From assembly GCF_900182615.1 (NCBI RefSeq), contig NZ_FXTE01000001.1, positions 310,001-374,000 on the forward strand: DNA of 64,000 nt, read 5' to 3'. The stretch comes from Ruegeria faecimaris. GTDB taxonomy: Bacteria > Pseudomonadota > Alphaproteobacteria > Rhodobacterales > Rhodobacteraceae. How positions within the stretch are numbered: the stretch's first letter is position 1; each line of letters begins with the position of its first letter. Of the stretch, positions 54,921 through 63,795 are shown piece after piece. The notes under the pieces were generated by a model. The model saw only the letters and a list, made by a program, of their open reading frames with translations, was not told the DNA's origin and made no database searches. The translations under genes and the position numbers were made by a program.

Positions 54921-55967
54921 ATGAAGCATGAATCGGTGCAGAATTATTATGGCGAGGTCCTGCAAAGCAGCGCGGACCTGCAGACCAACGCGTGTTGTAC
55001 GCCCGACGATATGCCGGATCATCTGAAAAAAATCCTCGCCAAGGTCCATGATGACGTGCTGACCCGCTATTACGGCTGCGGGCTGATCGCGCCGCTGGAT
55101 CTGGAAGGGATGAGCATCCTCGATCTTGGCTGTGGCGCGGGTCGGGATGTATACGCCCTGTCTGCTATGGTAGGTGAGAAAGGCCGTGTGGTGGGCGTTG
55201 ATATGACACCCGAGCAGTTGGATATCGCTCGCGCGCATCAGGAATATCACGCCGAAACCTTTGGGTATGCCCAAAGCAACGTGGAATTCCATCACGGCTA
55301 CATCGAAAAGCTGGATGAACTGGACTTAAAGGCGGGGTCTTTCGATATCATCGTTTCGAACTGCGTGATCAACCTGGCCACCGATAAGGAGGCCGTTCTG
55401 CGCGGCGCGCATCGCCTGCTTAAGGACGGCGGAGAGATGTATTTCTCGGACGTTTATGCGGATCGTCGCGTACCGCAGGCAATGGCCGAGGATGAGGTTC
55501 TGTATGGCGAGTGTCTGTCCGGTGCGCTGTACTGGAATGATTTTCTGTCGATGTCTCGCAAAGCCGGTTTCGGCGACCCGCGTCGAGTCACGCACCGCTC
55601 CTTGACCATCGAAAACCCGGTTCTTGAGGACCGCGTGGCACCGCTCAAATTCCTGTCAGCCACCTATCGTCTGTTCAAGTTACCTGCGTTGGAACCCGCC
55701 TGCGAAGATTATGGTCAGGCCGTGATCTATAAGGGCACTGTGCCCAATGCGGCGCACATATTTGAGCTGGATGACCACCACGCAATCGCGACGGGTAAGG
55801 TGTTTCCGGTGTGCGGCAACACATGGATGATGCTCAAAGACACGCGGTTTGCGCGGCATTTCGAGTTCCTCGGTGATTTCTCAACCCATTACGGCATCTT
55901 CGAAGGCTGCGGTGGTGAAAGCCCATTTGAGGCGACCGGGCAGGCCGAAACGGGCGGCTGCTGCTGA
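54921..55967 (+). CDS. arsM: ArsM-like arsenite S-adenosylmethionine methyltransferase
   Basis: 348 residues. SAM-binding motif ILDLGCGAGRDVYALSAMVG. The three cysteine positions of ArsM enzymes are seen: Cys25/Cys26 in NACCTPDD, Cys148 in SNCVINLATDK and Cys198 in YGECLSGAL. A C-terminal domain with NTWMML and a GGCC tail follows. It should methylate trivalent arsenic to volatile species. ATG 54921 (GGGGA Shine-Dalgarno) is chosen over 54912. No arsR, arsC or arsB is nearby, and the next gene is an orphan ABC ATPase. Confidence 0.8.
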   Translation: MKHESVQNYYGEVLQSSADLQTNACCTPDDMPDHLKKILAKVHDDVLTRYYGCGLIAPLDLEGMSILDLGCGAGRDVYALSAMVGEKGRVVGVDMTPEQLDIARAHQEYHAETFGYAQSNVEFHHGYIEKLDELDLKAGSFDIIVSNCVINLATDKEAVLRGAHRLLKDGGEMYFSDVYADRRVPQAMAEDEVLYGECLSGALYWNDFLSMSRKAGFGDPRRVTHRSLTIENPVLEDRVAPLKFLSATYRLFKLPALEPACEDYGQAVIYKGTVPNAAHIFELDDHHAIATGKVFPVCGNTWMMLKDTRFARHFEFLGDFSTHYGIFEGCGGESPFEATGQAETGGCC

Positions 55968-56047
55968 TCCCTTGCACCCAAAGGGAGGGGTTGCTATCCC
56001 CGCCCAAGCCCGATTGATTTGATCGGGTAAGGCTACGGGGTCCATCG

Positions 56048-57133
56048 GTGACAGTAAACGCAACTCCTCCGCGTCTGGAAATTCGCAATCTGGTCGCCCG
56101 GTACGAAGGTCGGGTGGTTGTTGATGACGTCTCGCTGACCGTGCAGGCGGGGCAGGTGACATGCCTGTTGGGGCCGTCAGGGTGCGGCAAGTCGACGACG
56201 CTGCGGATGATTGCCGGTGTCGAGATGCAAGAGACAGGCCAGATCTATGTCGATGGCAAGCTGATCTGCGATACGGTGTTCCGTGTCCCGCCTGAGCGGC
56301 GCGAGATTGGCCTGATGTTTCAGGACTTTGCCCTGTTCCCGCATCTTAGCGTAGCTGACAATGTTGCCTTTGGCCTGAAGGGTAGCAAAGATGAAAAACG
56401 CGCACGCGTGGATGAGTTGCTGGCCAAAGTCGACCTGATGCGGTTCGCAGACAGCTTTCCACATCACTTGTCGGGCGGTGAGCAACAGCGGGTGGCTCTG
56501 GCGCGCGCATTGGCCCCACGCCCCCGGATCATGTTGATGGATGAGCCGTTTTCGGGGCTCGATAACCGGTTACGCGATGGAATTCGGGACGAAACTCTGG
56601 CGATCCTCAAGGAAGAGGACGCCGCAGTCCTGTTGGTTACCCATGAACCCGAAGAGGCAATGCGTATGGCCGATGAGATCGCCCTGATGCGCCGTGGCAG
56701 AATCGTTCAACAGGGTGCGCCTTACAACGTCTACACCCGTCCTGCGGACAAAGCTGCAGTTGCATTCTTTAGCGATATAAATGTGTTAGGCGCGCAAGTT
56801 AACGGAGCTTTGGCCGATACGCCATTTGGTCAGTTTCTTGCTCCGGGTGTGCCGGATGGAACGAATGTTGAGATTGTATTTCGGCCTCAGCACGTCCGTT
56901 TGGATTTTGATCGCAATGGCAAAGGTCCACTGCCGACACCGACGGACGGGGTAGCCGCGCGTGGTGTGGTCGAACGGGCGCGTTTTCTGGGCAACGAAAG
57001 CTTGATTGAATTCCGTATGGACTATGATGATTCAATCTTGAAAGCGACCGTTCCCAACGTGTTTGTCCCGCAAGCGGGGCGGGTCATGTGGCTGACCATT
57101 CGCCGCGATCGGTGCTTTGTATTCCCCAAATAG
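56048..57133 (+). CDS. orphan ABC transporter ATPase, FbpC/AfuC-like
   Basis: 361 residues. N-terminal ATPase with GPSGCGKST (Walker A), HLSGGEQQRVALARAL (signature) and LMDEPFSGLDNRLR (Walker B). C-terminal TOBE-like region (EIVFRPQHVRLDFD and VVERARFLGNESLIEF). Similar to iron or molybdate importer ATPases; no permease or binding protein is next to it. Start codon GTG 56048. Sits between arsM and surE. Confidence 0.85.
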   Translation: MTVNATPPRLEIRNLVARYEGRVVVDDVSLTVQAGQVTCLLGPSGCGKSTTLRMIAGVEMQETGQIYVDGKLICDTVFRVPPERREIGLMFQDFALFPHLSVADNVAFGLKGSKDEKRARVDELLAKVDLMRFADSFPHHLSGGEQQRVALARALAPRPRIMLMDEPFSGLDNRLRDGIRDETLAILKEEDAAVLLVTHEPEEAMRMADEIALMRRGRIVQQGAPYNVYTRPADKAAVAFFSDINVLGAQVNGALADTPFGQFLAPGVPDGTNVEIVFRPQHVRLDFDRNGKGPLPTPTDGVAARGVVERARFLGNESLIEFRMDYDDSILKATVPNVFVPQAGRVMWLTIRRDRCFVFPK

Positions 57134-57254
57134 GGTCTAAAACTTCAGTTTAGGCGCAAGTGGTGCGTGAAAGCCTCAGATTGCGCCTGCGGGTTGCTTG
57201 CCGCAGTGCGGGGCTGGGTCTATCAAGGAAAAAACGCTGCGGTGGATGGGGCAT

Positions 57255-58037
57255 ATGCGTATTCTTCTAACGAATGATGACGGTATCAATGCGCCGGGAC
57301 TTATCGCACTCGAGGCGATTGCTGCCGATCTGGCCGGACCGGATGGTGAAGTCTGGGTCGTTGCGCCCGCTTTCGAGCAATCCGGCGTGGGGCATTGCAT
57401 CAGCTACACGCACCCGATGATGGTTGCCAAGCTGGGAGAACGCCGTTTTGCTGCGGAAGGATCACCAGCTGATTGTGTCTTGGCCGGTTTGCACGATGTG
57501 ATGAAGGACGCACCACCCGACCTGATATTATCTGGTGTTAATCGTGGGAACAACTCGGCCGAGAATACGCTGTATTCTGGCACAGTCGGGGGCGCGATGG
57601 AGGCGGCCCTGCAGGGGGTTCCGGCTATTGCCCTGTCTCAATATCTCGGTCCGCGCAATTTGGGGCTGGATGACCCGTTCGAATCCGCGACCCGATTTGG
57701 TGCCGAGCTGGTTCGTAAGATACTGGGGGCGACGCCGGCAGAACAAGGCGATTACCGTTTGTTTTACAACGTCAATTTCCCCCCAGTGCCTGCGGATGAA
57801 GTACTGGGCACCCGGATCGCCCCTCAGGGTTATCGGCGTGACACACATTTCTCGGTCGAGCCGCACAGCTCACCTTCGGGGCGGCGGTTTCTGTGGATCA
57901 AGGGCGGGTATCAACACAACCCGACTGCACCTGGGACGGATGCTGCCGTCAATCTGGCAGGCTATATCTCGGTCACACCAATGCGTGCGGATCTGACCGC
58001 GCATGACGCGCTGGAAGCGTTAAAGTCGATCGAATGA
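57255..58037 (+). CDS. surE: 5'-nucleotidase SurE
   Basis: 260 residues. Metal-site motif [16 protein letters not shown] is at the start, and [25 protein letters not shown] gives the other family signature. Dephosphorylates nucleoside monophosphates in stationary phase. ATG 57255 (after GGGGC) gives the family N-terminus. Overlaps pcm by 4 bases (ATGA), as in E. coli surE-pcm-nlpD. Confidence 0.96.
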   Translation: MRILLTNDDGINAPGLIALEAIAADLAGPDGEVWVVAPAFEQSGVGHCISYTHPMMVAKLGERRFAAEGSPADCVLAGLHDVMKDAPPDLILSGVNRGNNSAENTLYSGTVGGAMEAALQGVPAIALSQYLGPRNLGLDDPFESATRFGAELVRKILGATPAEQGDYRLFYNVNFPPVPADEVLGTRIAPQGYRRDTHFSVEPHSSPSGRRFLWIKGGYQHNPTAPGTDAAVNLAGYISVTPMRADLTAHDALEALKSIE

Positions 58038-58684
58038 GCGGACTGGACCCTGAAACAACCATGCAGTTCCTGTTTGCCCTGCGCTCGCGCGGAGTGACGG
58101 ATGCTCGCGTGCTGGCAGCAATGGAGCAGATTGATCGCGGCAGATTTGTCAAAGGCCTGTTTGCAGAACGCGCCTATGAGGATACGCCGCTGCCGATTGC
58201 GTGCGGCCAGACGATCAGCCAACCGTCTGTCGTTGGGCTGATGACGCAGGCGCTGGAAGTACGTCCGCGTGATACCGTGCTCGAGATCGGGACCGGATCG
58301 GGCTATCAGGCCGCGATCCTGTCGAAACTGGCACGCCGGGTATACACGGTCGAGCGTCATAAGCGACTTGTGCGCGAAACCGGCCAGTTGTTCCGTGATT
58401 TGGGGCTGACAAATGTGACGGCAATGTTGTCGGATGGTTCGTTTGGTTTGCCCGAGCAAGCCCCGTTTGATCGTATCATCGTGACTGCAGCTGCCGAGGA
58501 CCCGCCCGGGCCGCTCTTGGCGCAGCTCAAAATCGGCGGTATCATGGTCTTGCCGGTGGGGCAGTCGGATACGGTCCAGACATTGATCAGGGTCCGGCGC
58601 ACCGAATCCGGTTTGGACTATGACGAATTGTTGCCTGTCCGTTTTGTGCCCTTGTTAGAAGGGCTTGGGAAGGATGGAGCTTAA
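58034..58684 (+). CDS. pcm: Protein-L-isoaspartate O-methyltransferase
   Basis: 216 residues. SAM-binding [27 protein letters not shown] and the [26 protein letters not shown] active region mark the family. It methylates isoaspartyl residues in damaged proteins and starts their repair. Coupled to surE. Confidence 0.95.
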   Translation: MSGLDPETTMQFLFALRSRGVTDARVLAAMEQIDRGRFVKGLFAERAYEDTPLPIACGQTISQPSVVGLMTQALEVRPRDTVLEIGTGSGYQAAILSKLARRVYTVERHKRLVRETGQLFRDLGLTNVTAMLSDGSFGLPEQAPFDRIIVTAAAEDPPGPLLAQLKIGGIMVLPVGQSDTVQTLIRVRRTESGLDYDELLPVRFVPLLEGLGKDGA

Positions 58685-58747
58685 GGGAATATTCTGCAAA
58701 ATGCGCCGGAACCCCGATGAACAGGGGCAGGTGTCGAGGACAATAAA

Positions 58748-59899
58748 ATGAGAGCAGTTTCCAAATCAGCAATGCGCCGCTGTGCGTTAGGAGTGACTAG
58801 CCTTGCAATCCTGGCTGGGTGCGAAGGGCCGCTGGATTATGATCTTCGCGGACAGGTAGGCGGTTTTTCCACCGCCGAAGCAGCACAGTCGGCTACGACC
58901 AACCGGCCCGCACCGGATGCCAGGGGTGTCATCACATATCCGACCTATCAAGTGGCGATTGCTCGCCGTGGCGACACTGTCAGAGACTTGGCCGCAAGGG
59001 TTGGTTTGCCTGAAGGAGAGCTGGCGCGTTTCAATGGTCTAATGCCTACCGATTCCTTGCGCGAGGGCGAAGTTGTGGCACTGCCCCAGACGGTCGGTTC
59101 CGCAAGCTCTGTCGATATTGCGACGATAGCTGGTACGGCAATCGACGAGGCCCCCGCAAATGGCTCGGTCCGTACATCAACGCTTGAGCCCGCAAAACCT
59201 GCGGCGGCACCGGCACCAACCGGTCCCGAACCGATCCGCCACAAGGTGAAACGTGGTGAAACGGCATTTACAATTTCACGCCTCTATGACGTTCCCGTTG
59301 AGGCGCTGTCAGACTGGAATGGATTGGATTCCGATTTTACCGTCCGCGAAGGCCAGTTCCTTCTGATCCCGGTGAAAAGCCAATCCGCACCGCGCAAAGC
59401 TGCTGTGCCTGCAACGAATGTGACACAGCCCGGCCAGGGGTCTCCGACACCGACGCCGCCCAGTGCTACGCAGCCTTTGCCTGACGAAACCATTTCCCCG
59501 GCCACTCCGGCGCCTGATGTGACCGCCGAGGCACCAACAAACCAAAGCAATTCGGCGCTTGGGCTTCCTGTGAACGGTACGATTATCCGCACATATCAAA
59601 AGGGAAAGAACGAGGGGATCGACATCGCAGCGGCTGCAGGATCGCCTGTAATGGCGGCAGAGGCGGGAACTGTTGCGGCGATCACTGCTGATGCAGATCA
59701 GGTTCCGATCATCGTTGTTAAACACAACAGTGATCTGCTGACCGTCTATGCCAATGTGGCAGATATCTCGGTCAAGAAAGGGGATCGCGTGCGACGAGGG
59801 CAGAAGATTGCCTTGCTGCGGAGCGGGGACAACGCCTATGTCCATTTCGAAGTGCGCAAAGGCTTCGAATCTGTAGATCCAGAGCCCTATCTGAAATGA
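58748..59899 (+). CDS. NlpD-like LysM/M23 lipoprotein
   Basis: 383 residues. Lipobox LAGC at residues 22-25, so a lipoprotein. Two LysM domains (residues about 64-112 and 160-208, HKVKRGETAFTISRLYDVPVEALSDWNGL), a Pro/Thr linker, and an M23/LytM domain (about 275-383). The zinc ligands are incomplete: the HxxxD site is NEGID and the HxH site is YAN, so this is a degenerate LytM, like E. coli NlpD, probably an amidase activator. Third gene of surE-pcm-nlpD. Confidence 0.9.
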   Translation: MRAVSKSAMRRCALGVTSLAILAGCEGPLDYDLRGQVGGFSTAEAAQSATTNRPAPDARGVITYPTYQVAIARRGDTVRDLAARVGLPEGELARFNGLMPTDSLREGEVVALPQTVGSASSVDIATIAGTAIDEAPANGSVRTSTLEPAKPAAAPAPTGPEPIRHKVKRGETAFTISRLYDVPVEALSDWNGLDSDFTVREGQFLLIPVKSQSAPRKAAVPATNVTQPGQGSPTPTPPSATQPLPDETISPATPAPDVTAEAPTNQSNSALGLPVNGTIIRTYQKGKNEGIDIAAAAGSPVMAAEAGTVAAITADADQVPIIVVKHNSDLLTVYANVADISVKKGDRVRRGQKIALLRSGDNAYVHFEVRKGFESVDPEPYLK

Positions 59900-59904
59900 T
59901 AAGA

Positions 59905-59923
59905 ATGGCCCCGTCAGGGCCAT
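59905..59923. repeat. hairpin between nlpD-like gene and the WYL regulator
   Basis: ATGGCCC and GGGCCAT around a 5-base loop (CGTCA), perfect 7-bp stem 6 bases beyond the nlpD-like stop. No T-run follows in either direction, so it is a weak terminator candidate. Confidence 0.4.
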
Positions 59924-59962
59924 GCCGCTGGCTGGGATAATCCCAACCCGATGACGGCAGGG

Positions 59963-60634
59963 TTAAGCGTATGGGTCGTAATCGCTCAGACGCTTTCCCG
60001 GCTCGTCTGCAAAAATCTCGGGCAGGGGAAGGACGGTTTCGATCAGGTCAATTCGGAAGACCCGGAAACCATCGCGGAGTTCACACCAGGAAGTCAGCGT
60101 CCAGACTCGTCCCCAATACTCCATATGCAATGGCCGAATGGTGCGCTCGGTCAGCACGCCGTCGATCCTGCGGTAACTCAGACGTAATTTTTGTCGTGAT
60201 TTGATGGCGGCGCGGATCGGGGCCATATGCGCCAGCCCGCGTGCGGCATCGGCAAAGGGGTAGACCGCAAATTTCCAGCTGTCAGCCTCGGAAATCACCT
60301 GGGTCGGCAGCACGGCGTCGATCTTTTCAGCCAAAGACTCGGCGGCGGTTTTCAAGTCGGGGTCGGCGGCCTCGGCCACGATTGCCATGCCAAGGTTCAG
60401 CGCTTCCAGTTCGGCCGGGGTCAAATTCAGCGGGGGCAGGGTGATCTGCTCACGCACCATATAACCCACGCCGCGCTCACCTTCGACCGGAACGCCCGAG
60501 GCGGCCAACGTATCCATGTCGCGATAGATCGTGCGGACCGACACCTCGAGCCGATCCGCAATGTCCTGCGCACGGTGCAGTTTGCCGTCGCGCAGGATCT
60601 GGATGATGTCGAACAGACGGTCAGTGCGGCGCAT
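59963..60634 (-). CDS. YafY-type WYL-domain transcriptional regulator
   Basis: 223 residues. N-terminal HTH_11 (RRTDRLFDIIQILRDGKLHRAQDIADRLEVSVRTIYRDMDTLAASG) and a C-terminal WYL domain (SYRRIDGVLTERTIRPLHMEYWGRVWTLTSWCELRDGFRVFRIDLI). WYL repressors often bind dyad sites in front of their own operon. It follows the ABM gene by 21 bases in the same direction, and the inverted repeat at 61007 lies upstream of both. Confidence 0.9.
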   Translation of the reverse strand: MRRTDRLFDIIQILRDGKLHRAQDIADRLEVSVRTIYRDMDTLAASGVPVEGERGVGYMVREQITLPPLNLTPAELEALNLGMAIVAEAADPDLKTAAESLAEKIDAVLPTQVISEADSWKFAVYPFADAARGLAHMAPIRAAIKSRQKLRLSYRRIDGVLTERTIRPLHMEYWGRVWTLTSWCELRDGFRVFRIDLIETVLPLPEIFADEPGKRLSDYDPYA

Positions 60635-60655
60635 GACACGCCGTTCTGACCGCGA

Positions 60656-60961
60656 TCAGGCGGTCATGTTCCATAGCACGTTCTCGTGGCGCATCTGCAT
60701 GCCTTCGGGGTTGATCGCTGCGATCAGTGCGGGCGCAAAACCCTGCTGCGGGAACTGCGCAGCTGCGTCCTGTGCGGCCTTCATATCGGTCCAGATCACG
60801 TAGTCAGTCCAGCGCCCGTCTTCGCCTTGACTGAGTTGACGATGGGCAAACCCCGGAGCTGCGCGTACAAAGGCTTCGGACGCTTGGCTGAGTTTTACGA
60901 ACTCTTCCGGGGTTGTCCCGTTGGCGAGGGTGAAGGTGACGATTTCTGCAACATGGGTCAT
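60656..60961 (-). CDS. antibiotic biosynthesis monooxygenase (ABM) family protein
   Basis: A 101-residue dimeric alpha+beta barrel of the ABM/DabB type (HVAEIVTFTLANGTTPEEFVKLSQASEAFVRAAPGFAHRQLSQGEDGRWTDYVIWTDMKAAQDAA). These are small enzymes or binding proteins with varied roles. First gene of an operon with the WYL regulator. Confidence 0.85.
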   Translation of the reverse strand: MTHVAEIVTFTLANGTTPEEFVKLSQASEAFVRAAPGFAHRQLSQGEDGRWTDYVIWTDMKAAQDAAAQFPQQGFAPALIAAINPEGMQMRHENVLWNMTA

Positions 60962-61006
60962 GTGAATCTCCGTTGACCAGGTTTCGATACCGCCTACCTA
61001 GCCCCT

Positions 61007-61034
61007 ATCAACTGACACAAACCTGTCAGTTGAT
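61007..61034. promoter_or_regulatory. perfect 11-bp inverted repeat, probable WYL-regulator operator
   Basis: ATCAACTGACA and TGTCAGTTGAT are perfect inverted repeats around CAAACC. The site is 46 bases upstream of the ABM start and 147 bases upstream of tatA. The core CTGACA-N6-TGTCAG resembles operators of YafY-type regulators. The regulator encoded in the same operon is the likely ligand (inference). Confidence 0.65.
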
Positions 61035-61180
61035 CAATCCGAGGCCGTAAAAAACATCGGATCGGATCGAATTTGAACGCAGATTTGAACCAACTCACTT
61101 TTGCAGGCGGGCCAGCGGGCGTAGACACGGACCCAGATCACATTTCCGGCGTACGGCGCCGACGTTATAGGAGAAGAGAG

Positions 61181-61396
61181 ATGCTCAACAATATTGGCCT
61201 TCCCGGCATTCTGCTGATCGCAGTTGTGGTTCTGGTGCTATTCGGCCGTGGCAAAATCAGCTCGTTGATGGGCGAAGTGGGCAAAGGCATTACGTCATTC
61301 AAGAAAGGCGTCAAAGAAGGCGCAGAGGAACTGGATCAGGACGCATCCGAACTGGCCAAGGACGTCACGCCCGAGACCGACAAAGACAAGGTCTGA
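61181..61396 (+). CDS. tatA: Sec-independent translocase protein TatA
   Basis: 71 residues: one short N-terminal membrane helix ([20 protein letters not shown]), the FGRGK hinge and an amphipathic helix ([19 protein letters not shown]), then an acidic tail. TatA forms the channel of the Tat exporter. GGAGAAGAGAG upstream of the ATG supports the start. The frame opens at 61073. Confidence 0.95.
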   Translation: MLNNIGLPGILLIAVVVLVLFGRGKISSLMGEVGKGITSFKKGVKEGAEELDQDASELAKDVTPETDKDKV

Positions 61397-61402
61397 TCCG
61401 GT

Positions 61403-61861
61403 ATGTTTGATCTGGGCTGGACCGAGCTTCTGGTCATCGGCGTCGTTGCCCTGATCGTTGTGGGGCCAAAGGATCTGCCGGTTTTGTTCCGTAATGTTGG
61501 TCGTTTTGTCGGCAAGGCCCGTGGCATGGCGCGCGAATTCAGCAGTGCCATGAACGAGGCGGCGGATCAGGCCGGTGTAAATGACATCAAAAAAGGTCTC
61601 AACGCGGCCACTAACCCTGTAGGCAGCGCCATGGATGGTGTGAAAGAAGCCGCGCAGGACCTGGCCAAAAGTATCGACCCCACCAAGTTCGACCCCGATA
61701 GCGAGACCGGTAAGCTGGCCGCCGAACGGGCCGAGCAGGCCAAGAAGATCCAGGCCTCGACCGCACGTGCTGCGGCTGAGCGTAAGGCGAAAGAAGCCGC
61801 CAAAGCGATGGCCAAGGCTGAAGAGGCCGAAGCCGCGCTGAAAACCGAAGGCAAATCATGA
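61403..61861 (+). CDS. tatB: Sec-independent translocase protein TatB
   Basis: 152 residues. [26 protein letters not shown] is the TatB start (FDxGxxEL, GPxxLP), followed by an amphipathic helix and a long Ala/Lys/Glu-rich helix to the C-terminus. TatB links the TatC receptor and TatA. It lies 6 bases after tatA and overlaps tatC by 4 bases. Confidence 0.95.
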   Translation: MFDLGWTELLVIGVVALIVVGPKDLPVLFRNVGRFVGKARGMAREFSSAMNEAADQAGVNDIKKGLNAATNPVGSAMDGVKEAAQDLAKSIDPTKFDPDSETGKLAAERAEQAKKIQASTARAAAERKAKEAAKAMAKAEEAEAALKTEGKS

Positions 61862-62775
61862 CCGACACAGACGAGATCGAAGACAGCTCGGCCCCATTGA
61901 TCGAGCATCTGGCGGAACTGCGCACCCGGCTGATCCGCGCGGTCATTGCCTTTGTAATAGGCATTGTCTTGGCCTTTACGGTCGCGGAACCGATCCTGCA
62001 ATTCCTGGTCCAACCAATCGAGGCAACGCTGCGCGATCTGGGCGATCCGTCTCCGACTTTGCAATATACCTCGCCACAGGAATATCTGTTTACGCTGTTC
62101 CGAATTTCGATGGTGTTTGGCTTTGCGCTGGCCTTCCCGGTGATTTCCTATCAGTTGTGGCGCTTTGTGGCACCTGGTCTGTACAGGTCTGAGAAGGGCG
62201 CTTTCCTGCCATTCCTGGTCGCCTCGCCGTTCATGTTCCTGCTTGGGGCATCATTTGCACAATTCGTGGTAACGCCGCTGGCCATGCAGTTCTTTTTGGG
62301 CTTTGCGGATGTCAGTTCGATTTTCGCCAATCTGTTGTCGGCGACTACCGGAGATGTTCCGGAAGAGATCGTGGTTGTGCCCGAAACCACCGAGGGCGTG
62401 AAGATCACGTTCTTCGGCAAGGTGAATGAATCGCTGGATATCACGCTGAAATTCATCCTTGCCTTTGGTCTGTGTTTCCAACTGCCTGTGCTGCTGACCT
62501 TGATGGGTAAGGCCGGACTTGTCAGCGCCGAGGGTTTGGGCAGTGTCCGAAAATACGCCATGGTAGGTATTCTGGTGCTTGCTGCCCTTGTGACACCGCC
62601 AGACGTGATCACTCAGATCATCCTGTTTGTCGTGGTCTATGGCCTCTATGAGGTGTCGATTTTCCTTGTCGCCCGAGTTGAGAGAAAGCGCGAGGCCGAG
62701 CTGCGCGCAGAAGGATACTATGACGACGAAGAAGAGGCTGATGCCGATATCATCCACGAAGAAGACGGCAAATAA
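61858..62775 (+). CDS. tatC: Sec-independent translocase protein TatC
   Basis: 305 residues, six membrane helices. The receptor for twin-arginine signals. Signature [19 protein letters not shown] at the start and [33 protein letters not shown] in loop 1. The C-terminus is longer and more acidic than in E. coli ([17 protein letters not shown]), usual in Rhodobacteraceae. Overlaps tatB by 4 bases. Followed by a terminator. Confidence 0.96.
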   Translation: MTDTDEIEDSSAPLIEHLAELRTRLIRAVIAFVIGIVLAFTVAEPILQFLVQPIEATLRDLGDPSPTLQYTSPQEYLFTLFRISMVFGFALAFPVISYQLWRFVAPGLYRSEKGAFLPFLVASPFMFLLGASFAQFVVTPLAMQFFLGFADVSSIFANLLSATTGDVPEEIVVVPETTEGVKITFFGKVNESLDITLKFILAFGLCFQLPVLLTLMGKAGLVSAEGLGSVRKYAMVGILVLAALVTPPDVITQIILFVVVYGLYEVSIFLVARVERKREAELRAEGYYDDEEEADADIIHEEDGK

Positions 62776-62796
62776 AGCTGCGATCAAGCAATGAAC

Positions 62797-62824
62797 AGGC
62801 GCGCCCAGCCCGGCGCGCCTTTTT
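62797..62824 (+). terminator. intrinsic terminator of tatABC
   Basis: AGGCGCGCC and GGCGCGCCT pair perfectly around a 6-base loop (CAGCCC), followed by T5, 22 bases after the tatC stop. Confidence 0.9.
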
Positions 62825-62892
62825 CATGCGCCGCTCTTGTCGCGCCGGGCGGAACATGGTTTGAGACCCTCCAAACACGACCGGAGGCCCCA

Positions 62893-63735
62893 ATGGATAC
62901 ACAAGCCCTGAACCGTATTGCCGACGCGCTGGATCGTATGGCCCCGGCGCCTTTGGCCGCGCCCGATTTTGCCGCAGCTCCGGCTTTTGTCTGGCATGTC
63001 GAACCCGACCGCCTGGAACCGGTTAAGCAGGTCAATCGGGTCGATTTGGATCTCTTGGTGGGTATCAACCGGTCTCGCGATACACTTTTGGACAATACAC
63101 GCCGCTTTGCCGCTGGATTTAAGGCCAACAATGCACTGCTCTGGGGTGCGCGCGGTATGGGCAAATCCAGCCTTGTCAAAGCGGTCCACGGCACCCTGCA
63201 GAACGAACATCCCGATCTGAAACTGGTTGAGCTGCAGCGCGAGGATATGGGCTCGGTCGCGCGTCTGCTGAACCATCTACGCGCCGCGCCGCATCGGTTC
63301 ATCCTGTATTGTGATGACCTGTCCTTCAGCCACGATGATCAGCACTACAAATCGCTCAAGGCAGTGCTGGACGGTGGCATCGAAGGTCGCCCGGAAAATG
63401 TGGTGTTCTACGCCACCTCAAACCGCCGCCACCTGATGCCGCGGGATATGATCGAAAATGAACGTTCCAGCGCCATCAACCCGTCTGAGGCCGTAGAAGA
63501 GAAGGTCTCACTGTCGGACCGGTTCGGGCTATGGCTGGGTTTCCATCCTTGCGATCAGGACGAATACCTTGCCATGATCGACCGCTATTGTGCTTCTTAC
63601 GGCGTCTCGGTCGACGCAAACACCCTGCGCGCCGAAGCGATCGAATGGCAGGCCACACGTGGTGCGCGCTCGGGCCGTGTGGCATGGCAATTCTTCGTCG
63701 ATCTGGCCGGAAGAAACGGTGTTCACATCGCGTAA
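62893..63735 (+). CDS. DUF815 family AAA-type ATPase
   Basis: 280 residues. Walker A WGARGMGKSSLVKAV, Walker B-like RFILYCDDLSF and sensor-like VVFYATSNRRHLMPRDM. ATG 62893 has a CGGAGG Shine-Dalgarno sequence; the frame opens at 62791 over the terminator. The family is widespread in proteobacteria, function unclear. It lies 68 bases after the tatC terminator and has its own promoter region. Confidence 0.88.
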   Translation: MDTQALNRIADALDRMAPAPLAAPDFAAAPAFVWHVEPDRLEPVKQVNRVDLDLLVGINRSRDTLLDNTRRFAAGFKANNALLWGARGMGKSSLVKAVHGTLQNEHPDLKLVELQREDMGSVARLLNHLRAAPHRFILYCDDLSFSHDDQHYKSLKAVLDGGIEGRPENVVFYATSNRRHLMPRDMIENERSSAINPSEAVEEKVSLSDRFGLWLGFHPCDQDEYLAMIDRYCASYGVSVDANTLRAEAIEWQATRGARSGRVAWQFFVDLAGRNGVHIA

Positions 63736-63742
63736 TCCGCCG

Positions 63743-63775
63743 GCTTCATCTGGCTAAAAATACCTCCGCCGGAGG
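63743..63775 (-). repeat. intergenic hairpin repeat, copy 2 (terminator of the SDR gene)
   Basis: On the minus strand CCTCCGGCGGAGG folds on itself and is followed by TATTTTTAGCCAGATGAAGC, an element very like the one at 40151. The T-run makes it an intrinsic terminator for the minus-strand SDR gene, whose stop is 21 bases upstream. Confidence 0.75.
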
Positions 63776-63795
63776 CATGGCCCAATGGGCCATTC

